DNA of 64,000 bases from Alteromonas indica (GTDB lineage Bacteria > Pseudomonadota > Gammaproteobacteria > Enterobacterales > Alteromonadaceae): contig PYVY01000010.1 in NCBI GenBank assembly GCA_003056425.1, positions 124,001 through 188,000 on the forward strand, in the 5' to 3' direction. Positions 27,304 to 36,512 of this stretch are shown here, in pieces. Every line of letters starts with the position of its first letter. Within the stretch, counting starts at the first letter, position 1. The translations under genes and the position numbers were made by a program. The notes under the pieces are model-generated. The model searched no databases and was not told the origin of the DNA. It saw only the letters and a program-made list of their open reading frames with translations.

Positions 27304-27396
27304 GGTTATTCCTTATCTTATTGTCATGATAAAAAGTAGCCCCCAGATACTGCCCTTTTCTAAGCGCGTGTCCAAGAGTAACCTACCCAGCGTTTG

Positions 27397-27431
27397 GGTA
27401 AAAGCACGTAGTGGGCTTTACCCCACTACGT
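27397..27431 (-). terminator. Terminator after purH
   Basis: A 10-bp stem (ACGTAGTGGG with CCCACTACGT, six-base loop) is followed on the minus strand by GCTTTTACC. It lies between purH and the methyltransferase gene and would at least reduce read-through. Confidence 0.7.
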
Positions 27432-27466
27432 GTCATCGCACAATAATGATTTAACCATGCAGCTAT

Positions 27467-29065
27467 TTAATGGCGGAAGTGGCGCATACCGGTAAATACC
27501 ATGGCAATGCCATGTTCATCGGCTGCATCAATCACTTCCTGATCACGCATTGAACCGCCCGGCTGAATAACCGCTTTAATGCCAGCCGCGGCCGCGGCAT
27601 CAATACCATCCCGGAACGGGAAGAAGGCATCAGATGCCATCACCGAGCCGGCTACCTGCAGATGCTCATCGCTGGCTTTGATGCCCGCAATTTTCGCCGA
27701 ATATACCCGGCTCATCTGGCCGGCCCCAACGCCTATTGTCATGCCATCTTTGCAGTAAACGATGGCGTTTGATTTAACATACTTGGCTACTTTCCAGCAA
27801 AACATCAGATCGCGTAGTTCGTTTTCATCCGGCTGGCGTTTGGTAACCACCTGAAGATCGTCTGTCTCTACCATACCAAAATCGCGTTCCTGAACTAATA
27901 ACCCGCCATTAACCCGTTTAAGGTCGTAACCTTCGGTAAGCTGTCCGTGCCAGTCGCCACAAGCTAGTAGGCGAACATTTTTCTTCGCTGCCACGATGCT
28001 TAGGGCTTCTTCATCTACTGACGGGGCGATAATCACTTCAACGAACTGCTGCTCTACGATGGCCCGGGCAGTCTGCGCATCCAGCGCACGATTGAACGCG
28101 ATAATGCCACCAAATGCGGAAGTCGGGTCTGTCTTAAAGGCCCGGTCATAGGCACTTAAGATATTCTCACCGATCGCCACGCCGCACGGATTAGCATGTT
28201 TGACAATAACACAGGCTGGCTCTTCAAACTCTTTCACACATTCTAAGGCGGCGTCAGTATCGGCGATATTATTAAACGACAGTTCCTTACCCTGCAGCTG
28301 GGTAGCCGTTGCTACGGACGCTTCAAGAATGTCATTTTCTACGTAAAACGCGGCAGCCTGGTGGCTGTTTTCGCCGTAGCGTAAGTCCTGCTTTTTCGCC
28401 ATTTGCAAATTGATGGTACGAGGGAATTCACTGTGGTGATGGGTACAGTCATCAGCACATTCCACTGAATCAATCCGTGCACCAAAGTAATTGGCTATCA
28501 TGCCGTCATATTGCGCGGTATGCTCAAATGCTTTAATCGCCAGGTCAAAACGGGTTTGATAGGTGAGTGAACCAGTGTGTTCGCTCATTTCTTCCAGCAC
28601 GCGATGGTAGTCGTCAGCGTTAACTACAATAGTAACATCTTTATGGTTTTTGGCGGCAGCACGCACCATTGTGGGCCCGCCAATATCGATATTTTCAATG
28701 GCGTCTTCTAATGTGCATGCTTCGTTGGCTACGGTGGCGGCAAACGGATACAAATTAACTACAACCAAATCAATAGGGGCAATCTCATTTTGCGCCATCA
28801 CACTTTCGTCCTGCCCGCGGCGACCCAGAATTCCACCATGAATCTTAGGATGTAGCGTTTTAACTCGACCATCCATAATTTCAGGATGTCCGGTATGGTC
28901 AGATACTTCGGTGACAGGTAAACCTGCCTGGCTGAGTAGTTTAGCGGTACCGCCAGTAGATAACAGCTCTACGCCACCCTGATGCAGGGCTTCGGCAAAT
29001 TCAACAATACCGGTTTTATCAGAAACACTTAATAGCGCGCGTTTAATAGGTTTTGGTGTGTGCAT
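27467..29065 (-). CDS. purH: Bifunctional AICAR transformylase / IMP cyclohydrolase
   Basis: PurH performs the last two steps of IMP synthesis. The 532-residue protein has the N-terminal cyclohydrolase domain (about 1-200) with [20 protein letters not shown] and [13 protein letters not shown]. The C-terminal transformylase domain has K-H-A-N-P-C-G-V-A and S-D-A-F-F-P-F-R-D with R-H-F-R-H at the very end. Length matches the family. It lies downstream of the dusB-fis pair on the same strand but 86 nt from fis. Confidence 0.98.
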   Translation of the reverse strand: MHTPKPIKRALLSVSDKTGIVEFAEALHQGGVELLSTGGTAKLLSQAGLPVTEVSDHTGHPEIMDGRVKTLHPKIHGGILGRRGQDESVMAQNEIAPIDLVVVNLYPFAATVANEACTLEDAIENIDIGGPTMVRAAAKNHKDVTIVVNADDYHRVLEEMSEHTGSLTYQTRFDLAIKAFEHTAQYDGMIANYFGARIDSVECADDCTHHHSEFPRTINLQMAKKQDLRYGENSHQAAAFYVENDILEASVATATQLQGKELSFNNIADTDAALECVKEFEEPACVIVKHANPCGVAIGENILSAYDRAFKTDPTSAFGGIIAFNRALDAQTARAIVEQQFVEVIIAPSVDEEALSIVAAKKNVRLLACGDWHGQLTEGYDLKRVNGGLLVQERDFGMVETDDLQVVTKRQPDENELRDLMFCWKVAKYVKSNAIVYCKDGMTIGVGAGQMSRVYSAKIAGIKASDEHLQVAGSVMASDAFFPFRDGIDAAAAAGIKAVIQPGGSMRDQEVIDAADEHGIAMVFTGMRHFRH

Positions 29066-29151
29066 AGTGGTGTCTTGCTAATTTGATAGAGTGTGAAACA
29101 AAAAGAGCACCGTTAGAAGGTGCTCTTTGGTTGGGCTAAGCCCGTCGAATT

Positions 29152-29445
29152 TTAGTTCATGCCGTACTGTTTAAGCTTCTTGCGAAGCGTACCGCGGTTA
29201 ATGCCCATCATGATAGCCGCGCGGGTTTGGTTGCCGCGGGTGTAAGTCATGACTTCTTCCAGCAGCGGTGCTTCGACCTCGGCCAGCACCAGTTCATATA
29301 AGTTATCGATGTTCGCGTTGTCGAGTTGCTTCAGGTATTTGTTTACCGCCTGCTTTACAGAATCACGCAGCGGCTTTTGAGCTTGTGTTTGAGAAGGCGT
29401 TGTTACTGTCGTAGTAAAGGGTGAAGTCACATTTTGATCGAACAT
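29152..29445 (-). CDS. fis: Nucleoid-associated DNA-binding protein Fis
   Basis: Fis bends DNA and controls growth-phase-dependent transcription, including stable RNA operons. The 97-residue protein has a variable N-terminus and the highly conserved C-terminal half: [14 protein letters not shown], then the helix-turn-helix [23 protein letters not shown]. It lies 31 nt after dusB, the conserved dusB-fis operon of gammaproteobacteria. Confidence 0.97.
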   Translation of the reverse strand: MFDQNVTSPFTTTVTTPSQTQAQKPLRDSVKQAVNKYLKQLDNANIDNLYELVLAEVEAPLLEEVMTYTRGNQTRAAIMMGINRGTLRKKLKQYGMN

Positions 29446-29476
29446 AATACTTTCTTGCTCTATAAGTTAGTCATCA

Positions 29477-30475
29477 CTATGCTGCAGGAGAAATCTGTCG
29501 GGTTTCTCGCTTCTGCAGCGATTGAAAATAATCGTCAAGTGCGTTGAGCTGTACATCAGCATGCTCAATACCGTTGAACGTTTTACGAAACTGACGTTCC
29601 TTATCATGCTCCGCGAGATACCAGCCCACGTGCTTTCGGGCAATACGTACGCCCATCACATCCCCGTAAAAGGCATGCACGTTCGCAACGTGTTCGTGTA
29701 ACACCTGATGCTGTTCAGACAATGGGGGTGCTGCCAGGTTCTCGCCGGTTTCAAGGAAATGCAGGATTTGTTTAAAAATCCAGGGATTCCCCTGCGCCCC
29801 ACGACCTATCATTATCCCATCTGCACCAGTGTACTGCAGCACTTGTTGGGCCTGCAGCGCGGACGTAATATCACCATTTGCGATAACCGGAATAGATACT
29901 GCTTCCTTAATCGATTTTATGGTGTCGTACTCTGCTACCCCTTTGTACATACAGGCTCGGGTTCTACCGTGAACAGCCAAAGACTGTATGCCGTTTTGCT
30001 CTGCAATGCGTGCAATATCTACACCATTGCGATTATCCGTGTTCCAGCCTGTTCTTATCTTCAGCGTTACCGGCACATCTACTGCATTAACCACTGCCTG
30101 AACAATGGATTCAACCAATGCCGGGTATTGCAATAACGCTGACCCAGCCAGCTTTTTATTAACCTTTTTCGCCGGACAACCCATATTAATATCAATAATC
30201 TGCGCACCGTTTGATACATTAAACTGCGCAGCTTGAGCCATTAGCGCTGGGTCGGCCCCGGCAATCTGCACCGAGCGAATACCTTCTTCGCCGGTGTGGT
30301 CCATGCGGTGCATAGACTTGGCCGTGTTCCACACTTTTGGATTGCTTGATAGCATCTCTGATACCACAAGCCCCGCGCCCATCCGGCGACACATTTGCCT
30401 GAACGGGCGGTCAGTGACGCCTGCCATAGGTGCCAACATCAAATTGTTATCCAATTTATACGGACCGATCTGCAT
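29477..30475 (-). CDS. dusB: tRNA-dihydrouridine synthase B
   Basis: DusB reduces a uridine in the D-loop of tRNAs using FMN and NADPH. The 332-residue protein starts at 30475 (M-Q-I-G-P-Y-K-L-D-N-N), the family N-terminus; a longer GTG frame adds 12 unrelated residues. It has A-P-M-A-G-V-T-D-R-P-F-R, the catalytic cysteine in N-M-G-C-P-A-K-K-V and I-G-R-G-A-Q-G-N-P-W. It is the first gene of the dusB-fis operon. The 221-nt region before it should hold the growth-regulated promoter. Confidence 0.96.
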   Translation of the reverse strand: MQIGPYKLDNNLMLAPMAGVTDRPFRQMCRRMGAGLVVSEMLSSNPKVWNTAKSMHRMDHTGEEGIRSVQIAGADPALMAQAAQFNVSNGAQIIDINMGCPAKKVNKKLAGSALLQYPALVESIVQAVVNAVDVPVTLKIRTGWNTDNRNGVDIARIAEQNGIQSLAVHGRTRACMYKGVAEYDTIKSIKEAVSIPVIANGDITSALQAQQVLQYTGADGIMIGRGAQGNPWIFKQILHFLETGENLAAPPLSEQHQVLHEHVANVHAFYGDVMGVRIARKHVGWYLAEHDKERQFRKTFNGIEHADVQLNALDDYFQSLQKRETRQISPAA

Positions 30476-30671
30476 GGTTAACAATCCATTAGTTGCGCGG
30501 AATTTGAACACTTGGCTAAAACGGGGCGCTAAGTGTACGCATTTTCACAACCCTTGAAAAGGCTAAAATTCACACAAAATTTATCTTTTTGCTATTGACA
30601 GTTTTCGTTGGATTTGCGTTACAGGGCTTATTTAATAAGGGATGAGCCTGACTTGCTCAGACTCTGTACAG

Positions 30672-30714
30672 AAAAAAATATCGGCACACCAGATAATTAT
30701 GACCGACGTGTGCC
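30672..30714 (-). terminator. Terminator overlapping the end of prmA
   Basis: The 5' arm GGCACAC lies in the last prmA codons and pairs with GTGTGCC just after its stop, leaving an 18-nt loop. Seven T residues follow on the minus strand. The long loop makes it a weaker call. Confidence 0.6.
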
Positions 30715-31578
30715 AGAGACCCTGGCCCATTCACCGTCAATTTGCGTTTTATCTAATATAAAGTCGCGGGCGTAAGCCGTTTCTATATTTTGCGCCAGTT
30801 CAGCCAAAATACCGGATAAGACTAACCTGCCACCGGGCTTACAAAAGCCGGTAATGACGTCCTGTAACGCTAATAATGGTCCTGACAGGATGTTCGCCAT
30901 CACGACATCAACCTGAATGTCGGGCTGATACGCCGGTAAATATACCTCCAGGCGCTCGGCCACCTCGTTACGGCGGGCGTTTTCTTCGCTGGCCAGCAAT
31001 GCCTGGGGATCGATATCTATACCCACCACCCGGCTGGCGCCTAATTTAAGTGCCGCGAGCGCTAAAATACCTGAACCACAACCAAAGTCGACCACGCTTT
31101 TGTCGGCCACCGGCTCACTATCGAGCCAGCGTAAACACATTGCGGTGGTGGGGTGGGTACCGGTACCAAATGCCAATCCCGGATCAAGCATCACATTCAC
31201 TGCATTCGCGTCGGGCACATCGCGCCATGAAGGGCAAATCCACAGGCGGTCACCAAATTGCATAGGGTGGAAGTTGTCCATCCATTCGCGTTCCCAGTCT
31301 TTATCTTCTAACGGGTCAAGTTTGTGAAAGAAGTCAGGCCCCAGTATTTTTGATTTACTCAACCGCTGGATGACTCCCGTCATGTCCTGGGTCGCTTCAA
31401 ACAGTCCTACCACCTGGGTGTCTGGCCATAATATTACCTCGCCCGGCTTGGGCTCATATACCGGCGTGTTTTTAGCGTCTAGGAAGGTCACTGCCTGTGC
31501 GCCATTTGCGGTAAGCATGGTGCCTACCTGTTGGGCTTGCTCGGCAGATGTGTTTATTCGAAGTTGTAACCAGGCCAT
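30697..31578 (-). CDS. prmA: Ribosomal protein L11 methyltransferase
   Basis: PrmA trimethylates L11 with SAM. Starting at 31578 (M-A-W-L-Q-L-R-I-N) gives 293 residues, the usual PrmA length; the longer frame adds 35 non-conserved residues. The N-terminal substrate-binding domain ends near residue 60. The catalytic domain has D-P-G-L-A-F-G-T-G-T-H-P-T-T, V-V-D-F-G-C-G-S-G-I-L and N-I-L-S-G-P-L. It lies upstream of dusB-fis, as in many gammaproteobacteria, but with its own terminator. Confidence 0.96.
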   Translation of the reverse strand: MAWLQLRINTSAEQAQQVGTMLTANGAQAVTFLDAKNTPVYEPKPGEVILWPDTQVVGLFEATQDMTGVIQRLSKSKILGPDFFHKLDPLEDKDWEREWMDNFHPMQFGDRLWICPSWRDVPDANAVNVMLDPGLAFGTGTHPTTAMCLRWLDSEPVADKSVVDFGCGSGILALAALKLGASRVVGIDIDPQALLASEENARRNEVAERLEVYLPAYQPDIQVDVVMANILSGPLLALQDVITGFCKPGGRLVLSGILAELAQNIETAYARDFILDKTQIDGEWARVSGTRRS

Positions 31579-31732
31579 GTCTGTCGTTTGTATTGGTGAG
31601 TATGTCCCTATGGTATCAGTTTCTTCGGCTTTGCCACCAACCCTCAGGCGTAAAAAATTGATTGGGGGATAGCGAATAGCCACGCTTTATATTGGTAAAG
31701 GCGGCTAAAAGTGCTAATTTTTAGGTATCTGT

Positions 31733-32503
31733 ATGCTGATTGGTTTGGCTTTGTTGAACGCTCGTTGGTTGTGGTGTCTTGTAGGGTGTTGTCTTTGTAC
31801 GTTGGTTTCGGCCAGAGATATTACTGTGGTTGCCGGGTGGAACAAGCCGCCTTATATCATTACCGAAGGTGCGCAAGGCTTTGAAATGGAGTTAGCGGCG
31901 ACTATTTTGACACGTATGGGCCACCACATGAAACCGGTGTTTGTGCCTTTTGGTCGTAGCGCCCGCCAGTTAGAAAATGGGGTGGGGGATATGGTGCTGA
32001 CGGTAAGCGACCAGCATAACGTGGCCCGGCATCTGCTTTCAGATATCTATGTTGAATACCAAAACGCTGCGGTAACCCTGGCCTCTCGGAATTTGGCCAT
32101 CACTACGTCCGCCGATTTACGCCAGTATACGGTACTTGCGTTTCAAACCGCCCGCGACGTACTGGGCCCCGAATTCAGTCAGGCCATCACCGGTCATCAG
32201 GGGTATGTCGAAATCGCTGCGCAGGACCGCCAGGTGAAAATGTTGTTATTAGGCAGCGTGGATGTCGCGGTGATGGATAAGAACATTTTTAGCTGGCTAC
32301 GGGGGCAGCTGTCACCGCGGTTTCAAAAAGATGTTACATTTCATCCCCTGTTCGAGAAAAGCTATTACCGGGCAGCGATTGTTGATGATGAGCTAAGGCG
32401 CGACTTTAATCTGCAGTTGGCCTTGATTAAGCAAGATGGGACTTACCAGGCTTTGCTGGAAAAGTATCGGTTGGCCTACCCGGGGGTACCGGCTGAACGG
32501 TAG
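31733..32503 (+). CDS. Extracytoplasmic amino-acid-type solute-binding protein (SBP_bac_3)
   Basis: The 256-residue protein has a signal peptide (helix ending L-C-T-L-V-S-A-R) and a periplasmic-binding fold of family 3: V-V-A-G-W-N-K-P-P-Y-I at the start, G-F-E-M-E-L-A-A-T-I-L, and a late L-I-K-Q-D-G-T-Y-Q-A-L-L-E-K-Y. No ABC permease or ATPase gene is adjacent. Orphan proteins of this type are common in Alteromonadales and may bind amino acids or act as sensors. Ligand unknown. Confidence 0.83.
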   Translation: MLIGLALLNARWLWCLVGCCLCTLVSARDITVVAGWNKPPYIITEGAQGFEMELAATILTRMGHHMKPVFVPFGRSARQLENGVGDMVLTVSDQHNVARHLLSDIYVEYQNAAVTLASRNLAITTSADLRQYTVLAFQTARDVLGPEFSQAITGHQGYVEIAAQDRQVKMLLLGSVDVAVMDKNIFSWLRGQLSPRFQKDVTFHPLFEKSYYRAAIVDDELRRDFNLQLALIKQDGTYQALLEKYRLAYPGVPAER

Positions 32504-32586
32504 GCTTTTTGCGATAGCCTTTTTGCTTTAACGGCAGCTTCATGATGTACTGAATTTATTCTGTATTTATCGTCAAGGACGCGTTG

Positions 32587-34257
32587 ATGCATCTTTATAG
32601 CGCCACTGCATTATTATTTTTATCGCTACTTCAAGGCTGTAGCAGTTCGGCCCCGGCCACTGGTGGGCAAACCGCTCCCAATCCCTCGCGCTCGTATGAT
32701 AAGGCTGCTGCCAACTGGTTAGACAAACCAGCCTACCTACAGCGCCAGGCAATCCTTGATCGTACCTTATCGGTAGAAGCCCTCACCCGTGGCTATCTTG
32801 AGCGTATTAGCCAACTTGATAGCAATCTGCATAGCATTATTGCGTTAAACCCTGATGCGCTGGAGCAAGCCAGGGCAATGGATCAGGCACTGGCGACACA
32901 ACATATTTCGCCCGGCCCACTCTATGGTTTACCGGTACTGTTAAAAGACAATATCGAAACCCTGGCGCTACCCACCACCGCCGGCTCACAAGCACTGCGT
33001 ACCAACGATACCCGCCGCGATGCGCCGCTGGTGGCAAACCTGCGGGCTGCCGGTGCCATCATTTTGGGTAAAACAAACCTGTCAGAGTGGGCTAACTTTC
33101 GATCCGAGTCGTCGGTAAGTGGGTGGAGCGGCGTGGGTGGTCTGACTCGCAACCCGTACAATCTGGCCCGCTCCGCGTGTGGGTCGTCTTCTGGTTCCGG
33201 CGCCGCAATAGCCGCCGATCTGGCTTCTTTGGCCGTGGGCACCGAAACTAACGGCTCTATTATCTGTCCTTCTGCCTTCAATGGTATCGTGGGGTTTAAA
33301 CCTACGGTGGGCGCTATCTCAAGACGCCATATTGTGCCTATATCAGCAAGTCAGGACACAGCAGGCCCCATGGTAAAGACTGTGACCGATGCCGCCTTGA
33401 TGGCCAGTATTATGGCCGCCAGGGATAACCAGGATGAGGCTACCCTGGATCCAGCCTGGACTGCCATTGCGCCGTTACCGCTCCAGCCGGCAGGGCTTAA
33501 AGGAAAGCGTGTTGGGGTAGTGCGCTTTGCACAAGGTGACGATAATGCCGTCATTACAGCCTATAATGCGGCCCTTCAAACGTTGGAAGAGCAGGGCGCC
33601 GAATTAGTCGAATTGACGGCTTTCAAAACACCAGAGACGTTTTGGGAAGATGCCTACTATGTATTACTGGCCGAATTTAAAACCGGCGTGAACGCGTATT
33701 TAGCCGATAGCCCGGCGCCTCTTAAAACAACTACCCTGGCACAGCTAATTGCGTTTAACCAAAGTAGTGAACACGAAATGGTGATATTCAATCAGGATAT
33801 ATTTGAGCAAGCCCAGGCTACGGAAGGGGCTACCGGGGATAAGTATCAGCAAGCGTTGGCGCGCATACAACAGGCCAGTCGCCAGCAAGGAATAGATAAA
33901 CTTATAAAGGACCACCAACTGGACATTCTGGTAGCGCCCACTAATCAGCCTGCTTTTTTAATTGATCTAGTCTATGGCGATCATGCGCCTAATGGCTTTA
34001 TTGGGATTGGTTATCTGGCTGCCATCGCAGGATACCCACATCTAACGGTACCTTCAGCGATGCTAAAAGGGATGCCGATAGGCTTGAGCTTTATTGGAGC
34101 GAAATGGCAGGATAACGAGGTACTCGCAGCGGGGCAGGCTTTCGAGGCCGCGCATGCGCCTATCCCGGCTCCCACGCTGCCCAGCGATGATAGTGCTATA
34201 CCTGTGTTTCAGCCGGGGTTGACAAGTGCCCCGCCGGGGCTAAAGCAGCCCCATTAA
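32587..34257 (+). CDS. Amidase-signature lipoprotein
   Basis: The 556-residue product starts at 32587, with AAGGA eight bases upstream. The N-terminus is a lipoprotein signal with lipobox L-L-Q-G-C near residue 18. The amidase-signature core has the catalytic lysine in L-L-K-D-N-I and the Ser-Ser-Gly region S-G-S-G-A-A-I-A-A-D. S-S-S-G-S-G precedes the nucleophile stretch V-G-T-E-T-N-G-S-I. These hydrolases act on amides such as aryl amides or peptide amides; the substrate is unknown. Export fits release of nitrogen from extracellular amides. Confidence 0.9.
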   Translation: MHLYSATALLFLSLLQGCSSSAPATGGQTAPNPSRSYDKAAANWLDKPAYLQRQAILDRTLSVEALTRGYLERISQLDSNLHSIIALNPDALEQARAMDQALATQHISPGPLYGLPVLLKDNIETLALPTTAGSQALRTNDTRRDAPLVANLRAAGAIILGKTNLSEWANFRSESSVSGWSGVGGLTRNPYNLARSACGSSSGSGAAIAADLASLAVGTETNGSIICPSAFNGIVGFKPTVGAISRRHIVPISASQDTAGPMVKTVTDAALMASIMAARDNQDEATLDPAWTAIAPLPLQPAGLKGKRVGVVRFAQGDDNAVITAYNAALQTLEEQGAELVELTAFKTPETFWEDAYYVLLAEFKTGVNAYLADSPAPLKTTTLAQLIAFNQSSEHEMVIFNQDIFEQAQATEGATGDKYQQALARIQQASRQQGIDKLIKDHQLDILVAPTNQPAFLIDLVYGDHAPNGFIGIGYLAAIAGYPHLTVPSAMLKGMPIGLSFIGAKWQDNEVLAAGQAFEAAHAPIPAPTLPSDDSAIPVFQPGLTSAPPGLKQPH

Positions 34258-34517
34258 TGCCGATGATACCCTGACCTGCTATGTGCTATGTGCTATAACG
34301 CGGTTAGCAATAATGGCGTAGCCATAGTGGGAATTTTTCACGATAGTAAGCGAGGGGTCGGGAAAGCATAGGCAAAGTAGCGGGTAGCCCTATAATAACG
34401 CCGCCACAACCGAAAGATAGGAGGCTGAGAGAAAGCCGTTGCACAAAGGCGCCACCGGGTTCGCGGCGCTGCTTGACGTGTCTGACTTACCGGTTCAGCC
34501 AATCTGGTAGATCGCAT
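34258..34517. other. Intergenic stretch between amidase and HiPIP genes
   Basis: This 260-nt gap between two convergent genes has a short direct repeat (GCTATGT twice plus a partial copy near 34280) and no recognisable gene. No clear terminator is seen. Confidence 0.5.
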
Positions 34518-34811
34518 CTAGCCTGGCCGTTTAACCCAGGCGCTACACCAGCCATCCGCATTTACCAGTTTGCCAGGGAAGATAGCACAGGGCCGCTGTT
34601 GCTTACCGTCTTCACCCTGAATATACATGCAGTTGCCACACTTGGCGCCATCTACGGTGGATTTTGCCGTATAGTTTAATGCTTTAGCGGTAGGATCTTC
34701 TGCGCTTAACACATCCTGAGCGTGTGCCCTTAGCGCGGTTCCACCCAGTGTCATGCCTATAAAGGTAGTCCCTGTCATGCGCAGGAAGTCACGACGATTT
34801 ACAGATTTCAT
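34518..34811 (-). CDS. High-potential iron-sulfur protein (HiPIP), Tat-exported
   Basis: The 97-residue precursor begins with a twin-arginine signal (N-R-R-D-F-L-R-M-T, hydrophobic core, A-R-A-H-A-Q cleavage). The mature part has the HiPIP cysteine pattern: C-x-x-C in K-C-G-N-C-M-Y, a third cysteine in R-P-C-A-I-F-P-G-K and the fourth in G-W-C-S-A-W. These four ligate a 4Fe-4S cluster used for periplasmic electron transfer. The partner is unknown. A Fur-like AT-rich sequence lies just upstream. Confidence 0.9.
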   Translation of the reverse strand: MKSVNRRDFLRMTGTTFIGMTLGGTALRAHAQDVLSAEDPTAKALNYTAKSTVDGAKCGNCMYIQGEDGKQQRPCAIFPGKLVNADGWCSAWVKRPG

Positions 34812-34835
34812 AACAAGCTCCGGTTATATGTAAAC

Positions 34836-34854
34836 GATAATGATTTTTTTTTAT
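34836..34854 (-). promoter_or_regulatory. Weak Fur-box-like sequence before the HiPIP gene
   Basis: GATAATGAT followed by a T-run lies about 25 nt upstream of the HiPIP start. The first nine bases equal half of the consensus Fur box, but the second half matches poorly. Iron regulation of an Fe-S protein is plausible, not shown. Confidence 0.3.
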
Positions 34855-34870
34855 ACCTGTCTTAAAACAC

Positions 34871-34896
34871 AAAAACCTGCCTAATCAGGCAGGTTT
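34871..34896 (-). terminator. Terminator after the flavin reductase gene
   Basis: CCTGCCT and AGGCAGG pair around an AATC loop, and the minus strand continues with TTTTTG. It lies about 106 nt after the flavin reductase stop and separates it from the HiPIP gene. Confidence 0.8.
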
Positions 34897-35001
34897 GGGT
34901 GCTAAAGCATAACAATGCTATGACTGTAGTTTACCTCTAAATATCCATTTTTGCAGTGTTTTTAACGTTCGCTCAAGTGGATTACCCGCAGGCCCATGGC
35001 C

Positions 35002-35625
35002 CTATTCAGGTTTCGCGTAGGGGTAGCGTCCTATCCGGGATGCGCGATAGTAAGTATCCAGCCCGGCCACACTTGCCACATTGTGCGTCGCTAAGTCTAT
35101 ACGGCCCGACTCATCAATACCCGTAGCATCCAGCCATACCTCTTCAATACTGCCTATTACAAACTGAGTATTGTTAAGCGCAATGGGGGTAATCGATTGG
35201 AGTTGCATCGCCAGCTTAATTGGGCTTTGCTGTACAAATGGGGCGGCAAAGGTATCGCTATACCAGGCCGTAAGGCCAGTGGCGTCAAACTCGCTTACCT
35301 CGCTTGGGTAGCGGGCCGAAGTTTGGTGCGCCTGTTGCGTCCAATGGGTACTTACATGATTGATGGTATAAACGCCGGTAGCGTTAATATTATCCAGGGT
35401 GTCGCGTACTACGGTATGTGGGCGCATAACCATTCCCAGTAAAGGTGGGTTAGCACCTACATGAACCACCGAGCTAACTATGGCTACGTTTTCTTGCTGG
35501 CCCCTTTGCGCACAGGTCCCTATCAAATTCGCGCTTTTAAACCCGGATAAGCAATTAATAAAACTGGCGCGAAACCGGTCCGGCATTTGTTCAATAGCAT
35601 GGCGGCTTATGCAGGATTCAGTCAT
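35002..35625 (-). CDS. Flavin reductase-like domain protein
   Basis: The 207-residue protein has the FMN-binding split-barrel fold of flavin reductase-like proteins. Typical stretches are S-G-F-K-S-A-N-L-I-G-T, N-V-A-I-V-S-S-V-V-H-V-G-A-N-P-P-L-L-G and Y-T-I-N-H-V. The C-terminus has L-D-T-Y-Y-R-A-S-R-I-G-R-Y-P-Y-A, common in the subgroup. It probably binds FMN and uses NAD(P)H, but its partner is unknown. Its start overlaps the CPXCG gene end by 8 nt, so the two are translationally coupled. Confidence 0.85.
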   Translation of the reverse strand: MTESCISRHAIEQMPDRFRASFINCLSGFKSANLIGTCAQRGQQENVAIVSSVVHVGANPPLLGMVMRPHTVVRDTLDNINATGVYTINHVSTHWTQQAHQTSARYPSEVSEFDATGLTAWYSDTFAAPFVQQSPIKLAMQLQSITPIALNNTQFVIGSIEEVWLDATGIDESGRIDLATHNVASVAGLDTYYRASRIGRYPYAKPE

Positions 35626-35809
35626 TCTCCCTATTCACCTCAACCGACAACTCCTCACCCTGACCATGTACCGTCATTTCAATCGGCTGGCAGCACACCT
35701 GGCAATCAAGCACTTGCATATGCCCGATATCATTAATTTCATCTATCTCGACAACATTCGGTTCCATGCAATAAGGGCAGCTAAAAGAAGCGGGGGTGGT
35801 TAGGCTCAT
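35618..35809 (-). CDS. CPXCG motif-containing cysteine-rich protein
   Basis: The 63-residue protein has two C-x-x-C pairs: S-C-P-Y-C-M-E at 10-13 and D-C-Q-V-C-C-Q near 36. This is the CPXCG family, probably a single zinc-binding rubredoxin-like knuckle. Its function is not known. It overlaps the following flavin reductase gene by 8 nt and would be co-expressed with it. Confidence 0.85.
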   Translation of the reverse strand: MSLTTPASFSCPYCMEPNVVEIDEINDIGHMQVLDCQVCCQPIEMTVHGQGEELSVEVNREND

Positions 35810-35917
35810 AAATCACCTTACTAAAATTTTATTAAAACAGTGAATATGCTTACGAACCATTATTGGGGTTGGATTGGTACTTATGGTGTTACCTTGAATA
35901 ACTACGGAAGAGAGCGC

Positions 35918-36211
35918 GTGAGTAATTCAAACAAGCTTGGCCACTGTCCATTGTGTCATCGTTATACCCGACTGACCTTTCATCATCTGGTACCCAGAAA
36001 ACTACATCGACGGCGCCATTTTCGTAAAAATCTGAGTTTTGCTGAGCGCAACCGGGGCGTAGCGATATGCCGTCAGTGCCATGATGCAATTCACCGGTTT
36101 TATACTGAAATGGAACTGGCTAAACACTTTACCTCGTTGGCCCGATTGCAGCAGGACGAAAAGCTGGCCCGTCACTTTGAATGGGTAGCTAAACAAGCGG
36201 TGCGGGTGTAG
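35918..36211 (+). CDS. Small HNH-type nuclease domain protein
   Basis: I start this 97-residue protein at GTG 35918, where GGAAGAG precedes at proper spacing; a frame extending to 35840 adds a leader without a ribosome site. It has C-P-L-C-H near the N-terminus, F-H-H-L-V-P-R-K as the HNH histidines, and I-C-R-Q-C-H-D-A-I-H as the second zinc knuckle. The order C-x-x-C, H-H, C-x-x-C-H is typical of HNH/McrA-like zinc-bound nucleases. The substrate is unknown. It is a free-standing gene, not part of a visible restriction system. Confidence 0.83.
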   Translation: MSNSNKLGHCPLCHRYTRLTFHHLVPRKLHRRRHFRKNLSFAERNRGVAICRQCHDAIHRFYTEMELAKHFTSLARLQQDEKLARHFEWVAKQAVRV

Positions 36212-36512
36212 TACCTGCATTGATGCAGGAGGTACTTCCGGCCCAGGGCGTGGATGGCGCTACCCCGCCTAGAATGCTTGCGCTATTACTGCCTATTTAT
36301 AGCCGGCTGGTCCAGGCAGCAACATGAGGTAGCCAAAAATAACGTAATTTGCGCTTCTTACTTAGCGGGATTAGTTTGCCTCTCCGATACCCTTACTGCA
36401 GGTTTTAGCGCGGTCAAACGCCTCATCAATAAGTGCCAATTTATTCACAAAACATTGAGCTTTCCCTGTATATGTATACACTGTTTGGTGTGTTGTTGTA
36501 CGGTGGGTGTCC
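36212..36512. other. Intergenic region before the fusion nuclease
   Basis: The 301-nt gap begins with a hairpin (CCTGCAT/ATGCAGG, 36214-36229) directly after the HNH stop, without a T-run. Open frames across it have no family resemblance. The promoter of the following nuclease should lie in its right half. Confidence 0.5.
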
